Of a stretch of DNA of 64,000 bases, positions 15,125 through 23,222 are shown piece by piece (position 1 is the first letter of the stretch; the number at the start of each line of letters is the position of its first letter). A program made the translations under genes and the position numbers. This DNA is from DATBLE01 sp963791425. Its GTDB lineage: Bacteria > Actinomycetota > Thermoleophilia > Gaiellales > Gaiellaceae. The notes under the pieces were generated by a model, which saw nothing but the letters and a program-made list of their open reading frames with translations, was not told the origin of the DNA and ran no database searches. The DNA is taken from positions 744,001-808,000 of the forward strand of contig CAWBSE010000003.1 in NCBI GenBank assembly GCA_963791425.1. The letters run 5' to 3'.

Positions 15125-15346
15125 CTACGAGCCGAAGCCGACGCGGCCGTCGCGGGCGAACCGCTTCACGTACACGATGCGCCGCAGCGCGACCGTGTAG
15201 CGGCCGTCCTCGACGTCCAGACCGAGCGAGCCGTCCTCGCCCGACGCGAGCGCCTGCTCCAGCTTGTCGACCGCCTCCGCGGAGACGACCGCGCCCATGA
15301 TTTGGCCGCCGTCGAAGCCGATCTCGATGCGAATGCTCTCAGCCAC
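15125..15346 (-). CDS. small protein of unknown function, DUF3107-like shape
   Basis: Encodes 73 residues: an N-terminal strand (SIRIEIGFDGGQIMGAVVS), a helix (AVDKLEQALASG), a strand pair (GSLGLDVEDGRYTVALRRIV) and a basic end (YVKRFARDGRVGFGS). This compact beta-alpha-beta shape resembles DUF3107 proteins of actinobacteria, but I would not assign the family. The ATG overlaps by 8 bases the stop of methylmalonyl-CoA epimerase, so the two are co-translated. Nine bases separate it from the downstream YchF-like gene. Confidence 0.6.
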   Translation of the reverse strand: MAESIRIEIGFDGGQIMGAVVSAEAVDKLEQALASGEDGSLGLDVEDGRYTVALRRIVYVKRFARDGRVGFGS

Positions 15347-15743
15347 GGGCGACCAGCTCCGAAAGGACGCCGTGGGCGGCGTTCGGGTGGACGAATGCGA
15401 CCTGCATCCCGAACAGACCGGGGCGCGGGGCGTCGTCGATCAGCTCGGCGCCTTCGCCCTCGAGGCGCGCGAGCTCGCCGGGGAGGTCTTCGACCTCGTA
15501 GGCGACGTGGTGCATGCCGGGGCCGCGGCGGGAGATGAACTTGCCGACCGGCGTGTCGGGGCCGAGCGCGGCGAGCAGCTCGACGTGGCTCGGGCCGATG
15601 CGCATGGACGCTGCTTCGAGGCCCTGGTCGTCCTGCGTCGCGCGCTCCTCCAGCTCGGCGCCGAACAGGCGCTCGTAGGTGGAGATCGCCTCGTCGAGAT
15701 CCTCGACGGCGAGCCCGAGGTGGTGAATTCCCTTCGCGGCCAT
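15339..15743 (-). CDS. mce: methylmalonyl-CoA epimerase
   Basis: Encodes 134 residues of the glyoxalase/VOC fold. It begins GIHHLGLAVEDLDEAISTYE (first metal His) and contains HVELLAALGPDTPVGKFI, GPGMHHVAYEVEDLPGELA (second His) and GMQVAFVHPNAAHGVLSEL. These are the hallmark segments of methylmalonyl-CoA epimerase, which converts (S)- to (R)-methylmalonyl-CoA in propionate, odd-chain fatty acid and branched amino acid catabolism. The mutase is not in this window. ATG at 15743 follows a TACCAT box 8 nt upstream, consistent with a leaderless mRNA. Confidence 0.92.
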   Translation of the reverse strand: MAAKGIHHLGLAVEDLDEAISTYERLFGAELEERATQDDQGLEAASMRIGPSHVELLAALGPDTPVGKFISRRGPGMHHVAYEVEDLPGELARLEGEGAELIDDAPRPGLFGMQVAFVHPNAAHGVLSELVARG

Positions 15744-15751
15744 CGACCGCG

Positions 15752-15757
15752 ATGGTA
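15752..15757 (-). promoter_or_regulatory. putative -10 box (TACCAT) of mce
   Basis: TACCAT on the minus strand, 8 nt before the ATG at 15743, in the 22-base gap after ftsH. Confidence 0.4.
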
Positions 15758-15765
15758 TCCGTAGG

Positions 15766-17301
15766 TCAGCTGACCGCGCGGACGGTGCCGACGGTCTCGG
15801 CGGAGCGCGACTCGGGCGGAATGTCGGCGAGCAGCGTGTCGAGCTCGTCCTTGTTCAGCGTCTCCTTCTCGAGCAGCGTGCCGGCAAGGCGGTCGAGGTG
15901 GGAGCGATGCTTCTCGAGCAGGCGGATCGCCTCCTCGAACGCGGTGTCGGTGAGGTGCGCCTGCTCGGCGTCCCGGAGCCGCTTCGTCTCCTCCGACAGC
16001 GCGTAGTTGTCGGCGCGCATCGTCCGGCTGGAGACGTGGTCGCCCATGCCGTACTCGAACACCATCGCGCGGGCCAGGCCGGTTGCCTTCTCCAGGTCGT
16101 TGGCGGCGCCGTTGGTCACACGCCCGAAGACGACCTGCTCGGCGGCCCGGCCGGCGAGGTAGACGGTCATCATGTCGACCAGCTCTTCCTTCGTGTGCAT
16201 GTACCGGTCTTCCATCGGGAGATTGAGCGTGTAGCCGAGCGCCTGGCCGCGGGAGACGATCGTCACCTTTTGGACGGGCAGGGCCTCGCCCATCAGGTAG
16301 GACATCAGCGCGTGGCCCGCCTCGTGGTACGCAAGGATCCGCTTCTCCTTCTCGCTGACGACGCGCCGCTGCTGGAGACCGGCGACGACGCGCTCCATCG
16401 CGGCTTCGAACTCGGGCTGCCCGATGCGGTCGAGGTTGCGGCGGCCGGCGAAGATCGCGGCCTCGTTGCAGATGTTGGCGAGGTCGGCGCCGGCAAGGCC
16501 CACGGTCTGGCGCGCGACGGCGTTCAGGTCGATGTCGTCGGCCATCGGCTTGCCGCGCATGTGGACGGCGAGGATCTTCTCGCGGCCGGCGAGATCGGGC
16601 GGCGCGACGAGCAGCTGGCGGTCGAAGCGGCCGGGGCGCAGGAGAGCGGAGTCGAGGTCCTGGATCCGGTTGGAGGCAGCCATGACGACGACCTGCTCCT
16701 CGTTGGCGAAACCGTCGAGCTCCACGAGCAGCTGGTTGAGTGTCTGGTCCTGCTCACGGTTGAAGCCGCCGCCGGTGCGGGCAGCGCCGACGGCGTCCAG
16801 CTCGTCGATGAAGATGATCGACGGCGCGTTCTTCCGTGCGGTCGCAAACAGCTTGCGGATGCGGGAGGCCCCGAGTCCGGCGAACATCTCGACGAACGCG
16901 GACGCGCTCTGCGAGTAGAAGCTCGCGCCCGACTCGTGGGCGACGGCCTTCGCGAGCAGCGTCTTGCCGGTGCCGGGCGGGCCGTAGAGGAGCAGGCCCT
17001 TCGGCACACGGGCGCCGAGCCGGGCGAACTTCTTCGGGTCGCGGAGGAAGTCGACGACCTCCTGAAGCTCTGCTTTCGCGTCCTCGACCCCGGCGACGTC
17101 GTTGAACGTGACGGACGACTTCGCGTTCGAGTCCATCTCGGTCGGCTTGGTCTTCGGCATCAGCTGGATCGTCTTCCAGATGAGGATGACGAGGATTCCG
17201 AAGAACGCGATCGGGAGCCAGGTGAGGAGGTTGCTCCTGATGTCGCCCCCGACGGAGGCAAGCGCAGCAGCATGCAGCCGGAGAGGCATCGCGCCATGCA
17301 T
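15766..17301 (-). CDS. ftsH: ATP-dependent zinc metalloprotease FtsH, short N-terminal form
   Basis: Encodes 511 residues. One transmembrane helix (LLTWLPIAFFGILVILIWKT, about 25-45) is followed by the AAA domain with Walker A GPPGTGKTLLAK near 110, Walker B IIFIDELDAVG near 165 and the SRH region SALLRPGRFDRQ near 220. The M41 peptidase has HEAGHALMSY near 335 (zinc ligands His, His) and the distal Asp in NDLEKAT near 415. It degrades membrane and regulatory proteins at the cytoplasmic face. Typical FtsH is 600-650 residues with two TM helices and a periplasmic domain; here the first helix and periplasmic part are absent. No longer N-terminal extension is available before the divergent gene. 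Confidence 0.92.
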   Translation of the reverse strand: MHGAMPLRLHAAALASVGGDIRSNLLTWLPIAFFGILVILIWKTIQLMPKTKPTEMDSNAKSSVTFNDVAGVEDAKAELQEVVDFLRDPKKFARLGARVPKGLLLYGPPGTGKTLLAKAVAHESGASFYSQSASAFVEMFAGLGASRIRKLFATARKNAPSIIFIDELDAVGAARTGGGFNREQDQTLNQLLVELDGFANEEQVVVMAASNRIQDLDSALLRPGRFDRQLLVAPPDLAGREKILAVHMRGKPMADDIDLNAVARQTVGLAGADLANICNEAAIFAGRRNLDRIGQPEFEAAMERVVAGLQQRRVVSEKEKRILAYHEAGHALMSYLMGEALPVQKVTIVSRGQALGYTLNLPMEDRYMHTKEELVDMMTVYLAGRAAEQVVFGRVTNGAANDLEKATGLARAMVFEYGMGDHVSSRTMRADNYALSEETKRLRDAEQAHLTDTAFEEAIRLLEKHRSHLDRLAGTLLEKETLNKDELDTLLADIPPESRSAETVGTVRAVS

Positions 17302-17326
17302 CGGCAGCGTGGTGCCGTTCCATTAG

Positions 17327-17332
17327 TACGCT
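17327..17332 (+). promoter_or_regulatory. putative -10 box (TACGCT) of the isochorismatase-family gene
   Basis: TACGCT ends 6 nt before the ATG at 17339, matching the leaderless pattern seen at several genes here. Confidence 0.45.
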
Positions 17333-17338
17333 CGGGGA

Positions 17339-18274
17339 ATGGAGCTGCCGCTGCCGCCGCACTGGTCGCCCGACGGGATCGAGGAAGTGCGTCGGGTCGA
17401 GTACGAGACGCTCGCCGCCTCGGCGTCGTCGTGGGCGGTGGAGCGGGGCGTCCGGCCGGCGCGGGAGGACGCCCGGCGGGTCGGGTTGCTGCTCGTCGAC
17501 GTCCAGAACACGTTCTGCACGCCCGGTTACGAGCTGTTCGTTCCCGGCGCGCCCGACGACAACCGGCGGCTCTGCGAGTTCGTCTACCGCAACGTCGGGG
17601 CGATCACGCAGATCATCCCGACGCTCGACACGCACCGGGCGCTGCAGGTCTTCCACGCGGCCTGGCTGGTCGACGAGAAGGGGCGGCACCCTGCGCCGTA
17701 CACGGTGGTGTCGACCTACGAGGTGGAGCGGGGGCTGTGGCGGGCGACGGATCCCGAGGAGCAGGGCCACCTCGAGCGCTACGTCCGGGAGCTGGCAGAA
17801 CGCGGCCGCTACCGGCTGACCGTGTGGCCGTACCACGCGATGCTCGGCGGCATCGGGCACGCACTGGTCTCGGCGGTCGAGGAGGCGGTGTTCTTCCACT
17901 CGATCGCGCGCAGCACGCTGGCGGCGTTCCAGCTGAAGGGCGAGACCCCGCGCGTCGAGCACTACTCGGCCCTCGGGCCGGAAGTCGGCGGCCGGCGAAA
18001 CGAGAAGCTGATCGAGCTCCTCGGCTCGTTCGACGCAGTCGTGATCGCCGGCCAGGCGAAGAGCCATTGCGTCGCCTGGACGGTCGAGGACCTGCTCCAG
18101 GACGTGGCCGCCGACCGCGTCTACCTGCTCGAGGACTGCACCTCACCGGTGATCGCGTCGAGCGCGGTCGACTTCACCGCCGAGGCGACCGAGGCCTTCG
18201 CCCGCTTCGCCGCCCGAGGCGTCCACATCGTCCGCTCGACGCAACCGCTCACCGACTGGCCCGCCTGGCCGTGA
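17339..18274 (+). CDS. isochorismatase-family cysteine hydrolase, probable nicotinamidase-like enzyme
   Basis: Encodes 311 residues. The cysteine hydrolase triad is visible: Asp in VGLLLVDVQNTFCTPG near 50, a Lys candidate in LAAFQLKGETPRVEH near 202, and Cys in VVIAGQAKSHCVAWTVEDLL near 243. An N-terminal 40-residue extension and an insert near 110-170 make it longer than small nicotinamidases (about 190-220). The convergent neighbour encodes nicotinate phosphoribosyltransferase, which uses the nicotinate a nicotinamidase would release, so an NAD salvage role is plausible but inferred. Leaderless start: TACGCT lies 6 nt upstream. Confidence 0.82.
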   Translation: MELPLPPHWSPDGIEEVRRVEYETLAASASSWAVERGVRPAREDARRVGLLLVDVQNTFCTPGYELFVPGAPDDNRRLCEFVYRNVGAITQIIPTLDTHRALQVFHAAWLVDEKGRHPAPYTVVSTYEVERGLWRATDPEEQGHLERYVRELAERGRYRLTVWPYHAMLGGIGHALVSAVEEAVFFHSIARSTLAAFQLKGETPRVEHYSALGPEVGGRRNEKLIELLGSFDAVVIAGQAKSHCVAWTVEDLLQDVAADRVYLLEDCTSPVIASSAVDFTAEATEAFARFAARGVHIVRSTQPLTDWPAWP

Positions 18275-18285
18275 CCCAAACGGCC

Positions 18286-18310
18286 ACGTCCGGTGCCAGG
18301 CACAGGACGC
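18286..18310. terminator. near-palindromic hairpin between convergent genes
   Basis: ACGTCCGGTGCC (18286-18297), a single A, then GGCACAGGACGC (18299-18310) form a stem broken by one mismatch. It fills the 37-base space between the isochorismatase-family and nicotinate phosphoribosyltransferase stops, so it could terminate both. The core GGTGCCAGGCAC could also be a dispersed palindromic repeat. Confidence 0.55.
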
Positions 18311-18311
18311 T

Positions 18312-19400
18312 CTAGGGGACGAGCGCGAGGCGGTCGTTCGGGCGGAAGTGGCGGCCGACCTTTGCGGATTCTCGGCCGTCGGTGAAGACGATGTCGCAGG
18401 TGAAGTCGTTCTCGCCGCGGATCAGGGACGAGCCGACGCCGTACGCGTCGACGGGGACGCTCGCCTGCTCGAACGCGCGGATCCGGTCGACCGTGAAACC
18501 TCCGGAAGCGACGATCTTCACGCGCTCGAAGCCGTCGCCGTCGAGGGCGTCGCGCACCTTGCGCACGAGCTGCTCGTTGACGCCACGGGGGTCGAAGTCG
18601 CCCATCTCGTTCCACAACGACCGGTCGACGAGCTGTCCGGACGTGTCGAGCCGCACACCCCACAAACGGTCTTTCAGCGCACGCGCAACCTCGAGCGACG
18701 TTCGCACCGAGTCGTTCTCGAAGTCGACGAGGACGACGATGTTGAAGTCGTCCGGCGCCCACTCGGCGAACTTCGTCGCCGCGAGCACCGTGTTGCCGCC
18801 GTAGGCCGCGATCAGCGCGTGCGGGACGGTGCCGATGCCGTTGCCGCCCCACCACGACGACTGCGCGTCGGTGGTGACGCCGATCTCCGCGCCGACGAGC
18901 GCCCCGGCGACGAACGCGGCGTACCCGTCCCCGGTCTGGACGCGATGGTGGTCGTGCCGGGCGGGCATGAAGATGATCGACTTGCCGCCGGCGGCCTCGA
19001 GCACACGCGTGACGTTGGTCGAGATCAGCGTCCGCCGCGCGAGGACGCCGAGATAGACCGTCTCGAGATGCGCGAACAGCGTGTAGTCGCCCTCGATCGT
19101 CATCACGGTCTCCCACGGCTCGATGCGGTCGCCGTCGTACAACGCGTGCACCGTCAGCGCGTCCCAGTCGTCCGAGCAGAGCTTGAGGATCGCGATCGCC
19201 TCGTCCATCCCGCCGAGCACCGAGTGGTGCTTCTGGAACGCCTGCATCACGACCCGCGGATGCCGTTCGTCGGCGAGTAGCGCCGAACGCGTGTGGTTGA
19301 AGTACGCGTCCGTGTAGTACCCCTCCCGCATCTTGTCGACGGGGAGGTCGAAGATCTCGGGCGGGAGCCTCTTACCCTGCTGTCTGGTGTTCAGCGCCAT
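18312..19400 (-). CDS. pncB: nicotinate phosphoribosyltransferase
   Basis: Encodes 362 residues. It begins PPEIFDLPVDKMREGYYTDA (the conserved G-Y-Y-T-D substrate loop) and contains RHDHHRVQTGDGYAAFVAG, TDAQSSWWGGNGIGTVPHAL near 165, VDFENDSVRTSLEVARAL, LWGVRLDTSGQLVDRS (LDTSG) and KIVASGGFTVDRI (SGG phosphate loop). It condenses nicotinate with PRPP to nicotinate mononucleotide. The DxxS/DTS and SGGF motifs fit the NAPRTase/QPRTase superfamily. The ATG lies inside the 3' end of the DUF1385 gene (29-base overlap), so the two are probably one transcript. The nicotinamidase-like gene ends convergently. Confidence 0.88.
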   Translation of the reverse strand: MALNTRQQGKRLPPEIFDLPVDKMREGYYTDAYFNHTRSALLADERHPRVVMQAFQKHHSVLGGMDEAIAILKLCSDDWDALTVHALYDGDRIEPWETVMTIEGDYTLFAHLETVYLGVLARRTLISTNVTRVLEAAGGKSIIFMPARHDHHRVQTGDGYAAFVAGALVGAEIGVTTDAQSSWWGGNGIGTVPHALIAAYGGNTVLAATKFAEWAPDDFNIVVLVDFENDSVRTSLEVARALKDRLWGVRLDTSGQLVDRSLWNEMGDFDPRGVNEQLVRKVRDALDGDGFERVKIVASGGFTVDRIRAFEQASVPVDAYGVGSSLIRGENDFTCDIVFTDGRESAKVGRHFRPNDRLALVP

Positions 19401-20172
19401 GCGTTTCGAGGTCGAGACAGGCCGCCAGCGCCGCCTGAGCAACCTCGAGCTGCCCGGCATCCGGCTCGGCGGTCGCGATCCGGCGCTGCAGCTCGTGGCC
19501 CGGCCGCGCAAGGGCGCGGGACACAGGATGGTCGGAGTTCCGCACCATCCAGGAGAAGATCTCGGTCGCGGCGGCGACGCTGCCGATCGCAGCGGCGAGC
19601 CGTGCAACGCCCCGAACGCTCTCCGGCGCCCGCGCGGCGAGCGCGGCTCCGACGGCGGACGTGAGCAGCAGCGGGCCGATCAGGTGCGAGCCGCAGCGTT
19701 CGTGCTCCTTCCCGCGCGGCTCGCCGTGCTCGTACGAGCCGATCGTGATGTGCTCGGCACCGTGGTACGCGGCGAGATCCGGCCCTCGCAGCGCCAGCGT
19801 CGCCGGCAGCAGTGACAGCGCCCCGCTGATCAGCTCACGGGTGGCAGGACCGAGACGAGACGAGCGGCGCAGCCGGTGCGACGCGATCGCGGTCGCGACC
19901 ATCGAGCCGATCACGACCGGCCGCTCGAACGGCAGCCGCGCCTCGGGCCGGGCGCGCCGGATCCGCGGCAGCAGCAGCAGCGCGTCGAGCATCCGGACAG
20001 GCCCGCGGAGGATCGGGTTGGTGACATCGGCACCCCGCAGGTTCTTCGACCCGGACGACACGCGCACATCGCCGTCGTCGGTGCGCACCGCAACAGCCCA
20101 CGAGGTCGGCCCGTGGACGAGCACACCGTTCTGCAGCGCCATCCCGCCGAGACGCACCTTTTCGTCGGCCAT
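19372..20172 (-). CDS. DUF1385 family membrane protein
   Basis: Encodes 266 residues. Conserved DUF1385 features: LGGMALQNGVLVHGPTSWAV at the start, RGPVRMLDAL near 57, then YHGAEHITIGSYEHGEP and KEHERCGSHLIGPLLLTS near 145-170 with conserved His, Glu and Cys. Hydrophobic helices flank this core (FERPVVIGSMVATAIA, LLLTSAVGAALAARA), so it is membrane bound; the family's function is not established. The ATG at 20172 has TAGCCT 6 nt upstream, inside the 3' end of the M20 peptidase gene, suggesting its own leaderless promoter. Confidence 0.82.
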   Translation of the reverse strand: MADEKVRLGGMALQNGVLVHGPTSWAVAVRTDDGDVRVSSGSKNLRGADVTNPILRGPVRMLDALLLLPRIRRARPEARLPFERPVVIGSMVATAIASHRLRRSSRLGPATRELISGALSLLPATLALRGPDLAAYHGAEHITIGSYEHGEPRGKEHERCGSHLIGPLLLTSAVGAALAARAPESVRGVARLAAAIGSVAAATEIFSWMVRNSDHPVSRALARPGHELQRRIATAEPDAGQLEVAQAALAACLDLETHGAEHQTAG

Positions 20173-20178
20173 GTGAAC

Positions 20179-20184
20179 AGGCTA
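20179..20184 (-). promoter_or_regulatory. putative -10 box (TAGCCT) of the DUF1385 gene
   Basis: Minus-strand TAGCCT, 6 nt before the ATG at 20172; its T-A pair overlaps the stop codon of the upstream M20 gene (20182-20184). Confidence 0.45.
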
Positions 20185-21486
20185 GCGGCCGACGGCCTGC
20201 GCGACGTGCCGGAGGAACTCCACGCCGAGCTCGAGATCGTCCACGGGGATCCGTTCGTCGGCCGAATGGATCAGGCGCGCCGCCACCTCCGCGCTCATCG
20301 ACCGCAGCGGAAAGAAGCCGTACGCGACCGTCCCGAACGCCTCGCGCAACCAGTGCGAATCGGTGAACCCGGAGACGCAGATCGGCGCGAGCCGCGCGCC
20401 GGGCTCGATCTCCCCCACGAACGACTCGATCGCGGCCCACAGCGGCGTGCCGAGCTCGGACCGCGTTCCTCCCTGGCCGCCCCGCCATTCGATCTCGTAG
20501 TCACCGTCGCCCAGCCAGTCACGCACGACCGGCTCTGCGCTCTCCTCGTTCTGCCCGGGCAGGAGCCGGCAGTCGACCGTCACCTCGCATCGCCCCGGGA
20601 TCACGTTGCGCTTCTCGGACGCTGTGATCATCGTCGGCGCGACCGTCATCCCGAAGAGGGGCTCGATCAGCTCCGCCGCGACGGGGTCGATCGCGCGCGC
20701 AGCCGCGAGCGCGTCGGCGGCGGGGGGAACGGAGTCCATCAGCGCGCCGAGGAAGCCCTCGATCTCGGGCGTGAGCGCCGGCGACGCCTCGAACTCGCCG
20801 AGGCGCTCGATCAGCCGCGCGGCCTTCACCAGCGCGTTGTCGGCGATTCCCGGCATCGAGCCGTGACCGCTGCGCCCCCGCACGTGGAGCATGAAGGGCG
20901 AGCTCCGCTTCTCGGCCGCGGAGCAGAGGTAGAGCACGCGCCCGGCGAGCTCGACCCGGTCGCCCGCGCCCTCGTTCACCGCGTAGTCGCAACGAACCGA
21001 ATCCGGGTGCTCGGCGCAAAGCCATTCGAGCCCGAAGACGTCGCCTTCGCCCATCTCCTCGTCGGCGGTCGCCGCGAAGATCAGATCGCCGGCCGGGCGA
21101 AACCCTTCACGGGCGAGCGAAGCGATCGCGACCGCGTTCGCCGCCACCTGGTTCTTCATGTCGAGCGCGCCCCGGCCCCAGACGCAGCCGTCCCGCAGCT
21201 CGCCCGACCACGGATCGACCGACCACTCCGCCGGATCGGCCAGCACCGTGTCGGTGTGCGAGAGCAGGAGGAGGGACGGCCCCTCGCCACGTCCCGGGAT
21301 CCGCGCGACCAGGTTCGCCCGCTCGGGCACCCGCGCGTACAGCTCGCACTCGACGCCGAACGGCTCGAGGTAGTCGCGCAGCAACTCGGCCGCGAGCGTC
21401 TCGTTCCCCGGCGGGTTGACCGTGTCCAGGCGGATCAGCGCCTGGAGGAGCGCGACGACTTCGCCGCGCAGCGGCGAGCCGCTCAG
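20182..21486 (-). CDS. M20 family zinc peptidase/deacylase (CTG start)
   Basis: Encodes 434 residues. M20 motifs: LLLLSHTDTVLAD near 78 (metal His, catalytic Asp), GRGALDMKNQVAANA near 110 (bridging Asp) and AATADEEMGEGDVFG near 140 (catalytic Glu-Glu), followed by the dimerisation domain near 190-310 and a distal His (TDSHWLREAFG). It hydrolyses an N-acyl or peptide bond, but the substrate is open. The only plausible start is CTG 21486 in a CTGA overlap with the tryptophan dioxygenase stop; no ATG, GTG or TTG lies in frame between the previous frame's stop region and the conserved VVALLQALIRLDTVNPPGNE. Confidence 0.88.
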   Translation of the reverse strand: MSGSPLRGEVVALLQALIRLDTVNPPGNETLAAELLRDYLEPFGVECELYARVPERANLVARIPGRGEGPSLLLLSHTDTVLADPAEWSVDPWSGELRDGCVWGRGALDMKNQVAANAVAIASLAREGFRPAGDLIFAATADEEMGEGDVFGLEWLCAEHPDSVRCDYAVNEGAGDRVELAGRVLYLCSAAEKRSSPFMLHVRGRSGHGSMPGIADNALVKAARLIERLGEFEASPALTPEIEGFLGALMDSVPPAADALAAARAIDPVAAELIEPLFGMTVAPTMITASEKRNVIPGRCEVTVDCRLLPGQNEESAEPVVRDWLGDGDYEIEWRGGQGGTRSELGTPLWAAIESFVGEIEPGARLAPICVSGFTDSHWLREAFGTVAYGFFPLRSMSAEVAARLIHSADERIPVDDLELGVEFLRHVAQAVGR

Positions 21487-22220
21487 GCCTGCTCTCCGAT
21501 CGCCTTGCTGGTGAGCTCGGTCCGCACCTTCCACAGCTCCGGATAGAGCTTGCGGTCGACGAGCTTGCCGAGCAGCTCCACCGGCGTCCCTTGCGTCCCG
21601 ACGACGTGGCCTCCGATGATCCGCTCGACGACCATGAAGTGGCGGACGCGCCAGGTGGTCGCCCACTCGTCGAGGTCGGTCAGCGCCTCGGCGAGCTGGT
21701 AGAGATCCTCGCCCTCACGGCCCTGGACGTACACGTCGACCAGCGATAGCCCCTCGCGGCGGCGCAGCTCGTGGAAAGCCTGGCCCAGCGCCGGGGCTGC
21801 GTGCCGCACGCGGTTCCAGCCGGGCGAGTCGAAGCCGCTGCCGTGGCCGAGCACAGGCCGCACCTCTGCGGTGTACTCCCACGGCGACATGAGCTCGAGC
21901 ATGTCGAGCGCGTGCGTGACCAGCTTGAACGCGAGGATGACGCGGCCGAGCAGCCGCAGCGCGGGACGGATCTCGTCGCGCCCGATGTGCTCGGTCGCGA
22001 GCTCTATCTCCTCGCCGGCGAACTTCAGCCACAGCTCGGACGACTGATGCGTCGTCTGGAAAAGGAGCTCGTCATGGTGCGCGCGTTCGCCGGGCGTCTT
22101 CTGCAGCGACAGCAGCTCGTCGGTGCGCAGATACCGCTCGTAGTCGCTGCCGGCCACGCCCGGAAGAACCGGTGCGAACTCGTCCTCGTCGGCGAGCCCG
22201 GTCTGCTCCTCCCTGGACAC
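21483..22220 (-). CDS. kynA: tryptophan 2,3-dioxygenase
   Basis: Encodes 245 residues from GTG 22220. Haem-dependent dioxygenase opening tryptophan to N-formylkynurenine. Family segments: YERYLRTDELLSLQKTP, HHDELLFQTTHQSSELWLK (active-site His, Arg side), MLELMSPWEYTAEVRPVLG near 120, GFDSPGWNRVR and TWRVRHFMVVERIIGGHVVG with the proximal haem His (RHF). Bacterial enzymes are typically 270-300 residues, so this one is slightly short at the N-terminus. Kynurenine formamidase and kynureninase are not visible in the window. It is coupled to the M20 peptidase gene by CTGA. Confidence 0.9.
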   Translation of the reverse strand: MSREEQTGLADEDEFAPVLPGVAGSDYERYLRTDELLSLQKTPGERAHHDELLFQTTHQSSELWLKFAGEEIELATEHIGRDEIRPALRLLGRVILAFKLVTHALDMLELMSPWEYTAEVRPVLGHGSGFDSPGWNRVRHAAPALGQAFHELRRREGLSLVDVYVQGREGEDLYQLAEALTDLDEWATTWRVRHFMVVERIIGGHVVGTQGTPVELLGKLVDRKLYPELWKVRTELTSKAIGEQA

Positions 22221-22240
22221 GTCGTGAGCATAGTCCCCAC

Positions 22241-23170
22241 TCAGCGCCGCAGCCACACGAGCGCGCCCGGCAGGCTCGCGAGCGCGAACACGGCGGCCGT
22301 GAGGAGCGAGAAGAGCGTCGCGTCGCTCGCGGAGATGCCCGCGTAGCCGAGCAGGAGGACATACGCCCCCTCGCGCACCCCGAAGCCGCCGATCGAGACG
22401 GGTGCGGCGGAGAGGATCAGCACGGGTGCGAGCACGGCTCCGAGCACGGAGACCGGCATGCCCAGCGAGATCGACTGCCCGACGAGCCAGGCGCTGAGGT
22501 ACACGAGCCCCTGGAAGACGAGACCGATCACGGACGTCCGCAACAGCACCCGGGATGCGAGCCCGCCCGCGACGGCGGCCTTCACCTCCGTTGCGATGGG
22601 GCGCAGGCGTTCCGGCACGAGGCGGACAGGAGCCCGGCCGCGGACGAGCGCGACGACGATCAGAGCGACGATCACGTAGGCGGCGCTCGCCGCGCCCAGC
22701 GCGGCGTAGAGCTGACCCGGCACGGCGGAGGGGTCGGTCGCCACCAGCAGCCAGCCGACGACGAGCATGCAGCCGAGTGCGCTCGCCCGGTCGAGGATCA
22801 CCGTGCCGGCCGAGCGCACTCGTGCACCCCGGCCTGCCGCGACGACGGCGCGGGTCAGGTCGCCGCCGAACTGCGTCGGGAGGAAGTTCGACGTGAACGT
22901 CCCAACGAGGTACGCGTCGACCGCCCGACGCTGGCTGCACTCCACGTCGGCGGCTCGCAGGAAGAGGTGCCAGCGCAGCCCGCCGAGGACGAACGACGCG
23001 AACAGGACGGCGACGGCTGCGGCGAACAGCTCCCAGCTCCCCTGGGAGAGCCCCTCGCGGAGCGCGCCGAAGTCGACCTGGGTGAAGACGATTGCGAGAA
23101 GCGCCGCGCTGACGATCGCGCGCGCCACCAGAGAGCCTGCGAGTCTGCGGAGCACCCTCAACCCGGCCAC
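22241..23170 (-). CDS. lysylphosphatidylglycerol synthase transmembrane-region (UPF0104) protein
   Basis: Encodes 309 residues with about eight hydrophobic helices. The family signatures are present: SFVLGGLRWHLFLRA near 60, AYLVGTFTSNFLPTQFGGDL near 86 (the conserved N-x-x-P-T-Q-x-G-G-D loop), RASALGCMLVVGWLLVA near 128 and PVSIGGFGVREGAYVLLLG near 260. This is the flippase-like domain of MprF without the aminoacyl-transferase half. Such proteins move lipids across the membrane or act in glycolipid synthesis; the substrate is unknown. GTG start at 23170. The gene diverges from rarA and its leader ORF. Confidence 0.85.
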   Translation of the reverse strand: MAGLRVLRRLAGSLVARAIVSAALLAIVFTQVDFGALREGLSQGSWELFAAAVAVLFASFVLGGLRWHLFLRAADVECSQRRAVDAYLVGTFTSNFLPTQFGGDLTRAVVAAGRGARVRSAGTVILDRASALGCMLVVGWLLVATDPSAVPGQLYAALGAASAAYVIVALIVVALVRGRAPVRLVPERLRPIATEVKAAVAGGLASRVLLRTSVIGLVFQGLVYLSAWLVGQSISLGMPVSVLGAVLAPVLILSAAPVSIGGFGVREGAYVLLLGYAGISASDATLFSLLTAAVFALASLPGALVWLRR

Positions 23171-23208
23171 GATAACCAGGCGGACCGGCCGTCGAGCGCC
23201 CCCGGAAG

Positions 23209-23214
23209 TACGCT
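23209..23214 (+). promoter_or_regulatory. putative -10 box (TACGCT) for the rarA leader transcript
   Basis: TACGCT ends 8 nt before the GTG of a 15-codon ORF at 23223, not before rarA itself (53 nt away). No -35 element is evident. Confidence 0.45.
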
Positions 23215-23222
23215 TCGACCCT

